A stretch of DNA of 64,000 nucleotides, taken from positions 1,116,001 through 1,180,000 of the forward strand of contig CAXYDR010000001.1 of the NCBI GenBank assembly GCA_964276095.1, in the 5' to 3' direction. This document shows, piece after piece, positions 28,868 through 36,850 of the stretch. The translations under genes were made by a program, and so were the position numbers. The stretch comes from GCA-2733415 sp964276095. Its GTDB lineage: Bacteria > Bacteroidota > Bacteroidia > Flavobacteriales > Flavobacteriaceae. The notes below the pieces were generated by a model. It was not told the DNA's origin. It did no database searches and saw only the letters and a program-made list of their open reading frames with translations. Numbering within the stretch: the stretch's first letter is position 1; each line of letters opens with the position of its first letter.

Positions 28868-30370
28868 TTATTTATTTTTTCTAGCGTTCTTTTTATTTTG
28901 TTTACGAATTTTCCTTAATTCTTTATCTGACATATTATTTAAGGTATTTACTTCAGGTGCATCTTTCTTATTTTTAGTTTTATCCTTTTTCTTATTAAAA
29001 AGGTATAAATTTAAACCAGCTCCAAAACGCAAATAATGATCGTCTCTTTTCCCTGCTTTAATTCCATCAACCTCATCACTGAACACCATATTATATCCCC
29101 CAAAAGCATGAATCCCTACTTTCTCTGAAAGTAAATACTCTAACCCAAGTCCATACTCTACTTTAGGGTATACTTCTTTAAAATAATTAGAGGCTAATAC
29201 TCCTCCAGAAACAAATGCATAAGGTGATAAGTTATCGTATGGTAACAACATTAACTCTGCTTCTATATCGAATGTCATAAATCCATAAGTTGATCTATAA
29301 TCATGTTTTTCATCGTTTGCTAGGTTAAATTTTGAAAAATGTATTCCAAAATTAAAGTTTGGAGTCATATATCTTTTGTATCCACCACTTACTGCCATCA
29401 ACTCAAATTTAGGATTAGGATAATCTCCTTGTAAATATGTTGTCCCAGCAGCTAATTCAAATACATTATTACCTCTTTTTTCTTTAAACATACGATCGTA
29501 AATTCTTCTATCGTCAGCTATATTTTCTTCTTCATTATAGCTATCAACTAACGATTTTACTTCTTCATTGTTTACTTTAGGTTCCCATAAACCATCTTGT
29601 ATTCCTTCAACCACCAATGATTCAACAGCTTTCTCTATAGCTTCGGTTACAGCCATATGTATTGGTTCATTTTTAGTTATTCCGGTTTCAACTTCTAATA
29701 GTCTTTTAAACTTTACATACCTAAATAAACTTGCATCTAGAGATTGAAATAGAATAGTTTTACTTACATATATAGTTTTTAATATCTCTCCATTAGATGT
29801 TGATATTGCTCTCAAGTAAATAGTTATTCTGTCTTGTCTGTATTGAGCTGATGAGCCCAAACCGAAATATCTTGCTCCTAATCCTCCTGTAACAATATTT
29901 GAGTCATAAGACACAATACCTCCTTCTAAAAGGACACCTGCATATAATAATGGTGGCAATTGTGGTTCATTAGGATTGGAAGTTTTTCTATATTCTTGAC
30001 GTGTTGAACGAATAATATTTCTTTCGTTTAAAAGATTACTTAAATTTTCTCGTTCAATAGGTCTAAACCATTTAGTATCCTCTAAGGCTTTTAATAGAAT
30101 AGTTGTAGATCCTTGAGTAATAGCTGTACTAAAACTACTTCCGTTTTCTAAAGTTTTAAATTGCCCTGTTTGATCCCGGAAATTATATACCCCTACTACA
30201 ATTTTGTTTTTTGCTTCTGGCAAAGATTTCAAAACAGATGTTTCCTCTGTCCCTTCACCTAAAATTGCATTTGAATGTGTTAATGGTTGGTTAAAATATG
30301 TCCCACAAGACATAAAAACAAAGCAACATACACACATTACTATCTTGGTTAGTTTCGTTTTGTATATCAT
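28868..30370 (-). CDS. csgG: Curli secretion channel CsgG with C-terminal beta-barrel extension
   Basis: The 500-residue product has a lipobox (FMSC), then a CsgG domain (about 35-270): NKIVVGVYNFRDQTGQ, WFRPIERENLSNLLNERNI, PPLLYAGVLLEGGIVSYDSN, RQDRITIYLRAIS and TSNGEILKTIYVSKTI. CsgG forms the nonameric outer-membrane pore through which curlins leave. E. coli CsgG is about 277 residues; here about 220 extra residues follow. They read as an outer-membrane beta-barrel (FELAAGTTYLQGDY to LRFGAGLNLYLF) and a Lys/Asn-rich tail. csgF lies 4 bp upstream. Confidence 0.92.
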   Translation of the reverse strand: MIYKTKLTKIVMCVCCFVFMSCGTYFNQPLTHSNAILGEGTEETSVLKSLPEAKNKIVVGVYNFRDQTGQFKTLENGSSFSTAITQGSTTILLKALEDTKWFRPIERENLSNLLNERNIIRSTRQEYRKTSNPNEPQLPPLLYAGVLLEGGIVSYDSNIVTGGLGARYFGLGSSAQYRQDRITIYLRAISTSNGEILKTIYVSKTILFQSLDASLFRYVKFKRLLEVETGITKNEPIHMAVTEAIEKAVESLVVEGIQDGLWEPKVNNEEVKSLVDSYNEEENIADDRRIYDRMFKEKRGNNVFELAAGTTYLQGDYPNPKFELMAVSGGYKRYMTPNFNFGIHFSKFNLANDEKHDYRSTYGFMTFDIEAELMLLPYDNLSPYAFVSGGVLASNYFKEVYPKVEYGLGLEYLLSEKVGIHAFGGYNMVFSDEVDGIKAGKRDDHYLRFGAGLNLYLFNKKKDKTKNKKDAPEVNTLNNMSDKELRKIRKQNKKNARKNK

Positions 30371-30374
30371 ATAT

Positions 30375-30788
30375 TTAGTTTGGAATAATTATTTGAGTTT
30401 GTTCCCCAGTATCAGTATCTAATACATTTACGACTAAACCATCGGTAGAATCGTACACCTCAACACTAAGACTCCCAAAGTTATAAACCCCTGGCTGTAA
30501 GTCTTCATCAGTACTAATTTGACTATTCAATAAAGCCCTATTAATTCTATTTAAAAACTGACTATTCAATCCTTCTGAAAAATCTTCTAATTGAGAATTT
30601 TCATCTCTATCTCTAGGATCTTCAGGTTCTGTGATTAAGTTTTGAGCTTCAGCAGAACTCAATAACCATTGATAATTAAATGATTCCCCTCCAAAAGCTG
30701 GATTCTTTGGTTGATAGACAAATCCTTGACTCTTTGCAGTCCAGCAAAAACCAAGAAATAAACTTATGAGTATTAACTTTGTTTTCAT
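30375..30788 (-). CDS. csgF: Curli assembly factor CsgF
   Basis: The 137-residue protein has a signal peptide (ending TAKSQ) and the CsgF hallmark FVYQPKNPAFGGESFNYQWLL just after the cleavage site. This segment enters the CsgG pore and forms a second constriction in the known E. coli complex. The C-terminal part (LQPGVYNFGSLSVEVYDS) fits the CsgF domain that nucleates curlin outside the cell. It starts the csgF-csgG-lipoprotein unit and lies 229 bp from csgE, across a terminator. Confidence 0.93.
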   Translation of the reverse strand: MKTKLILISLFLGFCWTAKSQGFVYQPKNPAFGGESFNYQWLLSSAEAQNLITEPEDPRDRDENSQLEDFSEGLNSQFLNRINRALLNSQISTDEDLQPGVYNFGSLSVEVYDSTDGLVVNVLDTDTGEQTQIIIPN

Positions 30789-30913
30789 AATTCATCATTT
30801 TAATTGGTTATTATTATTTTTATTTATTCACATATACCTCTTAATCATTCACTATACTTATACACTTCTGTATCTACTACTTATTAAAATAAGTGTTATC
30901 CAAATCAACTTAG

Positions 30914-30959
30914 ATAAAAAAACCTACACTATACATTAAATGTACAGTATAGGTAGGTT
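30914..30959 (-). terminator. Terminator between csgE and csgF
   Basis: The arms AACCTAC / GTAGGTT and CTATAC / GTATAG form a long hairpin with a one-base bulge. On the minus strand it is followed by a T7 run. It would end or attenuate the csgA-csgB-csgE transcript before csgF. Confidence 0.78.
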
Positions 30960-31017
30960 GTAAAAAGTTCATTTTGGGATCTGGGGATCCTATAAATATC
31001 AATTCGTAAGTTTTAGG

Positions 31018-31788
31018 TTAATATCTTACGATATAGTCTTTTTCTTTTTTCTCAAAAAAATCATATAGGCTTTTTACAGCCATACTACTATGTTGTTTTA
31101 AATAATCTATTTTTGGTTGCGCAAAAAATTCATATATAGTTTTATTATCTATTTTTACAAAAATTTTAGTAGTTCTACCTCTAAAGTGAAGTTCTTCAAT
31201 TAATATAGGTCGTTTATCTTTAAAATTATATTTTGCAAACTCCGTGTAAAATAACCTATGAAAATCTCTTCCTGATTTTGTTTTAGTTCTTTCTAACACT
31301 ACCCCTTTTAATACTATTCCATCATTCTTTAAAGTATATTTTACTGGTTTTTTATGAAGTGTTATTTTTTTATCATAATCACCTTGTTGTAATTTACTTC
31401 CTAAAAACAATTTTCTTTCACTTGCTATTGTTTTTTCATCAACATCTTTTATCAATAAAACAATAATCGTTTTTGCTTTCTCATTTCTAAACCGAACTGC
31501 TACAGAACCAATGTCAATAATTTTACTTGGTTCTAATACGAACCTATCAGATTGTGCGTTTTTTGATTTATTACCATTATCATCCTCTACATACACTATT
31601 AATTCATATTGTAAACTTTGGCTGTATTTTAGTAAACTTTCAGCTTTTGCTTGTATCCCAATAGTGTTCTCTTTTACTTTAAAATCTATAATTGCTTTTG
31701 CATTTTTATTTAAAAACTGGGAATACAGATTATTAGAAATAAATAGTATAATAATTAAATAGTTAACTGGCTTATTTAAAACATTCAT
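31018..31788 (-). CDS. csgE: CsgE fused to an N-terminal CsgH/CsgC-like domain
   Basis: The 256-residue protein has a signal peptide and two modules. Residues about 150-256 are CsgE-like: GVVLERTKTKSGRDFHRLFY, ILIEELHFRGRTTKIFVKID, and the late AQPKIDYLKQHSSMAVKSLYDF block. CsgE caps the CsgG channel from the periplasm. Residues about 30-130 form a beta-sandwich-like stretch (LQYELIVYVEDDNGNKS, KNAQSDRFVLEPSKIIDIGSV) that resembles CsgH, the periplasmic inhibitor of curlin folding. E. coli CsgE is about 130 residues, so the protein is double length. It is 20 bp downstream of the minor curlin gene. Confidence 0.82.
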   Translation of the reverse strand: MNVLNKPVNYLIIILFISNNLYSQFLNKNAKAIIDFKVKENTIGIQAKAESLLKYSQSLQYELIVYVEDDNGNKSKNAQSDRFVLEPSKIIDIGSVAVRFRNEKAKTIIVLLIKDVDEKTIASERKLFLGSKLQQGDYDKKITLHKKPVKYTLKNDGIVLKGVVLERTKTKSGRDFHRLFYTEFAKYNFKDKRPILIEELHFRGRTTKIFVKIDNKTIYEFFAQPKIDYLKQHSSMAVKSLYDFFEKKEKDYIVRY

Positions 31789-31808
31789 ATCCTCTGTTAT
31801 ATATAGTT

Positions 31809-32297
31809 TTAGAAAAAATTATTTACAAATACAGTTTTATCATTACCTTTTACATTAATTTTAATTTTTTCAGATAATGAGTTACTACCATTTATATAGA
31901 CTTTTTGATTATTACCAAACTGTTGTACGTTTACATTATGATTATTATTTGAACTTAAAGAATAATCTCTTAATGTATTGTTATTACCAATTTGCGTAAT
32001 GTTCTCTCTAATATAAAAAGCATCTAAATTCAAGTTTGCATAATTATCATTTCCAAATTGCTTAATAATCACTTCACTATTTGATGAAGTAATGTTTGCA
32101 TTGGCTATATTCCTACTACCTTCTTGCTCAATGAAAACTAGATTAGAACTCGAATATGTTTTTTCTAAAACCGAATTGTTCATATAAAATAATGCTTCTT
32201 GTGTTTGCTCTACATTATCTTTTTCATTTATATAATTTTGAGCAATCAATAAGATTGGGAACAAAAAAAACAATATTAAAAATTTAAACTTTTTCAT
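31809..32297 (-). CDS. Minor curlin (CsgB-like nucleator)
   Basis: The 162-residue secreted protein has a signal peptide (FPILLIAQ) and about five curlin-type repeats: FIEQEGSRNIANAN, IIKQFGNDNYANLN, NITQIGNNNTLRDY, NVQQFGNNQKVYIN. The repeats are less regular than in the neighbouring major curlin, and the end (KGNDKTVFVNNFF) is positively charged, as in E. coli CsgB. This suggests it nucleates fibre growth on the cell surface. It lies 59 bp after the major curlin gene, with a perfect 30-bp palindrome between. Confidence 0.85.
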   Translation of the reverse strand: MKKFKFLILFFLFPILLIAQNYINEKDNVEQTQEALFYMNNSVLEKTYSSSNLVFIEQEGSRNIANANITSSNSEVIIKQFGNDNYANLNLDAFYIRENITQIGNNNTLRDYSLSSNNNHNVNVQQFGNNQKVYINGSNSLSEKIKINVKGNDKTVFVNNFF

Positions 32298-32313
32298 TTT
32301 ATTTATATAATTA

Positions 32314-32343
32314 GCATAGTCAGTAATTAATTACTGACTATGC
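32314..32343. promoter_or_regulatory. Perfect 30-bp palindrome between the two curlin genes
   Basis: The half GCATAGTCAGTAATT is followed directly by its exact reverse complement AATTACTGACTATGC. In RNA this gives a strong hairpin 13 bp beyond the major curlin stop. No T-run follows on the minus strand, so it is more likely an mRNA 3'-end stabiliser or processing site than a terminator. Confidence 0.8.
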
Positions 32344-32356
32344 ATATTTAAATTAA

Positions 32357-33601
32357 TTATTTATTCATTTGAGTAACAGTAGCAGTGTTATATCCTCCTG
32401 CTCCTCCTCCTGGAGATACCCAATTTTGTTGTACATAACTTACATGTGCATCACCAGTTTGAGTTACAGTTGACTCATTACCATGAGCTTTTTGCCATGT
32501 TGCACTAAATAAATCCTTACCATCTTGTAATTGTATTGAAGTATTACCTTGTTGCTGACCAAAACGTTGTCTTGCAATAGCAATATTATCTTCACCAAAT
32601 TGCTCTTGTTTTACAAAATTATTTTTTCCCCATTGTTGCGCTAAAGCTGCATTACGACTACCATCTTGATATTGATCTGCTGTATTATTACCTGCATTTG
32701 GTTCATCGACTCCACCTTTATTTTGTACAGCTTCTACATAATTTCTACTTCCCATTTGAGTTTGAGTAATTACATTATCAGTAGCATATTGACTTGCATA
32801 CGCTCTGTTTCTATACCCATCTTGATATTGATCAACATCAGAGAAATATGATGCTTTAGTTGCAGGTTGGTAATGATCACCTTGTTCTACTACCATTGAA
32901 TTTTCTACTCCATACTGATCTTGACCAACTCGGTTATTATTACCAACTTGTGTTACCCAAGTTTTCTGTTTATAACCATCTTGCATAGACCTGTCGGTGT
33001 TTTCATATCCACATTGTAAAATTTTTGCATTATTTCTAGAAAAATAACTTATAGTTCCTTTTTGTTTTACATCAGAGTTGTTGTTATTACCCCATTGATC
33101 AACATCAGCTTTGTTTTTTCCTGCAAATTCTTGTGTTACAAAAGATGTGTTATGATCACCATCTTGATTTACATCTGCTTTATTTTTGTAGTCAGTTTGA
33201 GTAATAGTAGAACTATTTCCCTTACCGTTTTGGAATGTATACGCTTCATTTAATCCATCCATATAAGTTCCATCTTGACTTACAACTGCTGAATTCCTTG
33301 CTCCTCCAGTTCCTTTTTGGTTAATGTAAGATAAGTTCACTCCTTCTTGTGTTACATCTGCATCACTATTTTTACCTGTTTGGATAATAGTAGAGTGATT
33401 TGCAACTCCATTTCTAAATAAATCAGCATCCTCACAAATGTCTGGATCACTAATTACTGGTGGGCAAGTGTCATCTCTCTTGTTAATCTCATCACAATGT
33501 TCACCTGGTGGACATGGATCATTATAATCACTTGATGCTTGCTGTGCGAACGTAAATGCAGTGAATACCGCAAATACTAAAGTTAAAATTACTTTTTTCA
33601 T
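32357..33601 (-). CDS. Major curlin (CsgA-like amyloid subunit)
   Basis: The 414-residue secreted protein has a signal peptide (TAFTFAQQ), a Cys-containing N-terminal segment (CPPGEHCDEINKRDDTC), then some 14 or more curlin repeats with the N-x-A-x-x-x-Q-x-G-x-x-N pattern (NKADVDQWGNNNNSDVKQ, RNAALAQQWGKNNFVKQE). It ends YNTATVTQMNK. It is much longer than the 151-residue E. coli CsgA, as usual in Bacteroidota. Secreted through CsgG, it forms extracellular amyloid for biofilm. The N-terminal Cys cluster is odd for a curlin. Confidence 0.92.
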   Translation of the reverse strand: MKKVILTLVFAVFTAFTFAQQASSDYNDPCPPGEHCDEINKRDDTCPPVISDPDICEDADLFRNGVANHSTIIQTGKNSDADVTQEGVNLSYINQKGTGGARNSAVVSQDGTYMDGLNEAYTFQNGKGNSSTITQTDYKNKADVNQDGDHNTSFVTQEFAGKNKADVDQWGNNNNSDVKQKGTISYFSRNNAKILQCGYENTDRSMQDGYKQKTWVTQVGNNNRVGQDQYGVENSMVVEQGDHYQPATKASYFSDVDQYQDGYRNRAYASQYATDNVITQTQMGSRNYVEAVQNKGGVDEPNAGNNTADQYQDGSRNAALAQQWGKNNFVKQEQFGEDNIAIARQRFGQQQGNTSIQLQDGKDLFSATWQKAHGNESTVTQTGDAHVSYVQQNWVSPGGGAGGYNTATVTQMNK

Positions 33602-33640
33602 AATTAAAATATTTATTGGTTATTAAATACATCTTAAAAT

Positions 33641-33665
33641 GAACCTATTGTAAAACAATTTGTTC
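33641..33665. promoter_or_regulatory. Inverted repeat upstream of csgA, candidate operator
   Basis: GAAC-nn-ATTGT-AAA-ACAAT-nn-GTTC forms a 25-bp dyad centred about 52 bp upstream of the csgA start codon. Position and symmetry suit a regulator site for the curli unit. Confidence 0.45.
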
Positions 33666-34018
33666 ACAGTTTAGTTTGGGAGGTAATATTTAATTGAGAA
33701 GTAAGTACCCTATGGGATAGAGTTTAATTATGAAATTGTGAAGTGACGGGTTAAGTCATAAAAGTTAAAAAAGTCGAATTATTTTTTAACTACACTCAAA
33801 GATAAATACAACACATTGATATTCAAAATTTTATCTTTATTTTTTTTTTCGTATTTTATAGTACATTGCTAATTTTAAGTCACTAATTTTAAGGAATAAA
33901 ACGACCCAAAAATTGGTTAGCTACAATTAGCAATCTTATAATATAAAAAAATAAAGCTTGTATGAGTCGCTACTAAAAACACTCTTCTAATTTTTTAGAA
34001 CACTACAACAAAATATTC

Positions 34019-34026
34019 TATATTTG
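34019..34026 (+). promoter_or_regulatory. Promoter -7 box of glnA (TATATTTG)
   Basis: TATATTTG matches TAnnTTTG and lies 48-55 bp upstream of the glnA ATG. The expected -33 TTTG is not clear. Confidence 0.55.
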
Positions 34027-34073
34027 CACCTTAAATTTATTACACAACAACACACAACTATTTTTTATTACTT

Positions 34074-35099
34074 ATGGCTAAGATTAAATTAGAGTACATT
34101 TGGTTAGATGGTTACAAACCAACACAAAACCTAAGAAGTAAAACTAAAGTGGAAGAACATGAAAACTTTCAAGGTACTTTAGATGAATTAAAAAACTGGT
34201 CTTTTGACGGTTCTTCTACACAACAAGCTTCAGGAGATTCTTCTGATTGTGTATTATTACCTGTAGCTATTTACCCTGATCCAGCACGTGTAAACGGATA
34301 CTTGGTAATGACAGAAGTTATGAATGCAGATGGTACTCCGCATGTCTCTAATGCAAGAGCTACAATTGACGATTTAGACAATGATTTCTGGTTTGGTTTT
34401 GAACAAGAGTATTTCATTATGGATACCAAAACTATGCTTCCTTTAGGATTCCCTGTTGGTGGTTACCCTGGACCACAAGGAATGTATTACTGTTCTGTAG
34501 GAGGTAAAAATACTCATGGAAGAGATTTTGTTGAAGAACATGCTGACTTATGTATTGCTGCTGGATTAAACTTTGAAGGTATTAACCAAGAAGTAGCATC
34601 TGGACAATGGGAATTTCAATTATTCGCAAAAGGAGCTCGTTTAGCCGGTGATGAAATTTGGATAGCAAGATATTTATTAGACCGTTTAACGGAACAATAT
34701 GGTTACTATATAGAATATCATCCTAAACCTGTAAAAGGGGATTGGAATGGATCTGGGATGCACGCAAACTTTTCAAATACTGTTTTAAGAACATGTGGAT
34801 CTAAAGAAATTTACATGCAAGTATGTGAGGCTTTCAGACCTGTTACTAAAGAACATATTGATATTTACGGAGCACACAATGAAGAACGTTTAACAGGACT
34901 TCACGAAACTGCTTCTATTACTGATTTCAGTTATGGAATATCTGATAGAGGAGCATCAATACGTATCCCTATTATAACAGTTGATAATGATTGGAAAGGG
35001 TATTTAGAAGATAGAAGACCAGCTTCAAATGGTGATCCATATAAAATTGCATCAAGAATTATTAGAACAGTAAAACCTGTTTGCGATAAACTTAAATAA
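34074..35099 (+). CDS. glnA: Glutamine synthetase, type II (eukaryote-like)
   Basis: The 341-residue enzyme makes glutamine from glutamate, ammonia and ATP. Length and motifs fit the GSII class: an N-terminal beta-grasp domain (LEYIWLDGY, NWSFDGSSTQQASG), FGFEQEYFIM with metal-binding Glu, PGPQGMYYCSVG, the ATP-site GINQEVASGQWEFQ, KPVKGDWNGSGMHANFS, and ASIRIP. Bacterial GSI (about 470 residues) and GSIII (about 700) are clearly different. No adenylylation Tyr loop is expected in GSII. The gene is monocistronic, with its own promoter and terminator. Confidence 0.95.
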   Translation: MAKIKLEYIWLDGYKPTQNLRSKTKVEEHENFQGTLDELKNWSFDGSSTQQASGDSSDCVLLPVAIYPDPARVNGYLVMTEVMNADGTPHVSNARATIDDLDNDFWFGFEQEYFIMDTKTMLPLGFPVGGYPGPQGMYYCSVGGKNTHGRDFVEEHADLCIAAGLNFEGINQEVASGQWEFQLFAKGARLAGDEIWIARYLLDRLTEQYGYYIEYHPKPVKGDWNGSGMHANFSNTVLRTCGSKEIYMQVCEAFRPVTKEHIDIYGAHNEERLTGLHETASITDFSYGISDRGASIRIPIITVDNDWKGYLEDRRPASNGDPYKIASRIIRTVKPVCDKLK

Positions 35100-35152
35100 T
35101 CCACCAGTGGGATTAACTTTCTCTTCTATTTCTGAGAATAAATAAAAACAAC

Positions 35153-35186
35153 AAAAAACCACTAAGATATTCTTAGTGGTTTTTTT
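35153..35186. terminator. Bidirectional intrinsic terminator after glnA
   Basis: A near-perfect stem AAAAAACCACTAAGA / TCTTAGTGGTTTTTT flanks a TAT loop, with T-runs possible on both strands. It lies about 55 bp after glnA. The convergent antiporter gene ends 212 bp further on. Confidence 0.92.
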
Positions 35187-35397
35187 GATATTTACAAGAC
35201 TCGATTTGTGAAATTAAAGGTTTTACAATTATTATATTCTAAATTCTACTACTGTTTTTGAAGAAGAGTGCGATACAAATTGTTTCTTCTAAAAAAACTA
35301 ACCTTACAACTACTAAATTTCCTTTGTTAGTTTTAAACTAAAAAATACTATAGTTGGTTATTGCAATTGTTAATACAAAAAGAGGAATTATTAACTT

Positions 35398-36339
35398 TTA
35401 ATTAAATGCTAAATAAATAAACACCACATATGCCAACAACAACAAGCCACCTTTAAAACGAGTAACTACAAACTTTTTAGGTAATAATACTAAAGGTAAC
35501 AATCCAATAGTGATTGCTAACATCCAGAAAATATCATTTGTTAATATTTGATCATCAGTAACTTCTATAACCTTAATCATACTAGTTAACCCTAAAACTG
35601 ATGCTATGTTAAAGATGTTTGACCCTATTAAATTCCCTATCGATATTGCTTTCTCTCCCTTTAAAGCTGCTATAACTGATGCAGCCAATTCCGGAACACT
35701 AGTACCTATTGCAATAACTGTTACTGATATTACTGCCTTACTTACCCCAATTTTAGTAGCCAAATCTATTGCTCCGTCTACTAACCATTCTGATCCAAAA
35801 TACAAAGCAAGTCCACCTAATGCCAACCATAATAATATTTTTGGATAACCTACAGTTGCTAATGCATCATCAACTTCTTCTGGTAATTCTTCTCCTTTAG
35901 ATGTTTTAATTAGCACGATTAAAAAGGCGATTAAACCAAATAATAAGATTCCTCCCTCAACAGTATCAAGCTTGTCATCATTCCATAAAAAATAATACAA
36001 CAACAATGAAAAGCATACCATTACTGGCCAATTGAGTTTATAAAATGACTTATCAATAGCAATAGGACCTATTAAAGCAGTTACTCCTAATACTAATGCA
36101 ATATTTGCAATATTGGATCCCACTACATTATTTATAGCAATTGCCGGAGAACCATCTAACGCAGCTTGTAAACTTACTAATAACTCAGGCGCAGAAGTAG
36201 CAAACGAAACTACCGTCATCCCGATTACCATTTTAGAGATATTTAATTTAAATGATAATCCTACTGATGCTTTTACTAAATAATCACCACCTAATACCAG
36301 TAAAACTAATCCTCCTATTAAAAATAGTATGCTCTCCAT
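35398..36339 (-). CDS. Calcium/sodium antiporter (CaCA family, YrbG-like)
   Basis: The 313-residue protein has about ten membrane segments in two inverted halves. Each half holds a CaCA alpha-repeat: VVSFATSAPELLVSLQAAL with VGSNIANIALVLG, and IAIGTSVPELAASVIAALKG with IGNLIGSNIFNIASVLG. The acidic Glu in each SxPEL motif binds the ion. A short acidic loop (EELPEEVDD) separates the halves. It exchanges Na+ or H+ for Ca2+ at the inner membrane. It is monocistronic. Confidence 0.95.
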   Translation of the reverse strand: MESILFLIGGLVLLVLGGDYLVKASVGLSFKLNISKMVIGMTVVSFATSAPELLVSLQAALDGSPAIAINNVVGSNIANIALVLGVTALIGPIAIDKSFYKLNWPVMVCFSLLLYYFLWNDDKLDTVEGGILLFGLIAFLIVLIKTSKGEELPEEVDDALATVGYPKILLWLALGGLALYFGSEWLVDGAIDLATKIGVSKAVISVTVIAIGTSVPELAASVIAALKGEKAISIGNLIGSNIFNIASVLGLTSMIKVIEVTDDQILTNDIFWMLAITIGLLPLVLLPKKFVVTRFKGGLLLLAYVVFIYLAFN

Positions 36340-36404
36340 TTATTATTTTTTTTGCGAAGATACCATAAGAATTAAGATATATGAATTTTAAATACCAACC
36401 TCCT

Positions 36405-36476
36405 TTAAACTACAAAAACAGTTATTAAACTACAAAAGAAGTTGTACAACTATGAAAATAGTTTACATTTGTGTAA
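36405..36476 (+). promoter_or_regulatory. BlaI promoter with direct repeats and dyads
   Basis: A TTG (36442-36444) and a -7 box TACATTTG (36464-36471) are 19 bp apart and point to the ATG at 36491. TTACA-TTTG-TGTAA (36463-36476) is a dyad over the -7 box and resembles the TACA/TGTA core of BlaI/MecI operators. A perfect 12-bp palindrome AGTTGTACAACT lies at 36440-36451, and the 13-mer TTAAACTACAAAA occurs twice, 20 bp apart (36405, 36425). Autorepression by the encoded BlaI-like protein is inferred. Confidence 0.6.
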
Positions 36477-36490
36477 TACAATTATATACC

Positions 36491-36850
36491 ATGCAAAAAT
36501 TAACTAATAAAGAAGAAGAAATAATGCACATATTATGGAAGCTGAAAAAAGCTTTTGTAAAAGACATATTAGAAGAGATTTCTTCTGACAAACCGCATTA
36601 CAATACCCTATCCACTATTGTTCGAAAATTAGAAGAAAAAGGATATGTTGCCTATAATGCATATGGAAAAACACATCAGTACTACCCTATTATAGAAAAG
36701 GAAGATTACAGAAAAGGATTTATTGGAAAAGCTATTGATAATTATTTTAATAACTCTTATAAAAATGTGGTTTCCTTTTTTGCAAAAGAGGAGAAAATTA
36801 GCATTGAAGAATTAAAAGAAATCATCAAGGAATTAGAAAAAAATAAATAA
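36491..36850 (+). CDS. BlaI/MecI/CopY-family repressor
   Basis: The 119-residue protein starts MQKLTNKEEEIMHILWKLKKAFVKDI and has the winged-helix of the penicillinase-repressor family (YNTLSTIVRKLEEKGYV, THQYYPI) plus a C-terminal dimerisation helix. The frame could start at 36452, but the -7 box at 36464 lies inside that extension, so the ATG at 36491 is preferred. Its stop overlaps the next start by one base (TAATG). In the usual scheme the M56 partner cleaves the repressor after sensing cell-wall stress. Confidence 0.92.
   Translation: MQKLTNKEEEIMHILWKLKKAFVKDILEEISSDKPHYNTLSTIVRKLEEKGYVAYNAYGKTHQYYPIIEKEDYRKGFIGKAIDNYFNNSYKNVVSFFAKEEKISIEELKEIIKELEKNK

Larger units (their letters stand above)
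33602..34073. other. Divergent curli-glnA intergenic region
   Basis: This 472-bp gap holds the curli promoter side and the glnA promoter. I see an inverted repeat at 33641-33665 near csgA, an AT-rich hairpin AGTTAAAAAA / TTTTTTAACT at 33763-33791, and the glnA -7 box at 34019. No open frame is convincing. No TAnnTTTG box was found before csgA, so curli may use another sigma factor or an activator. Confidence 0.6.
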
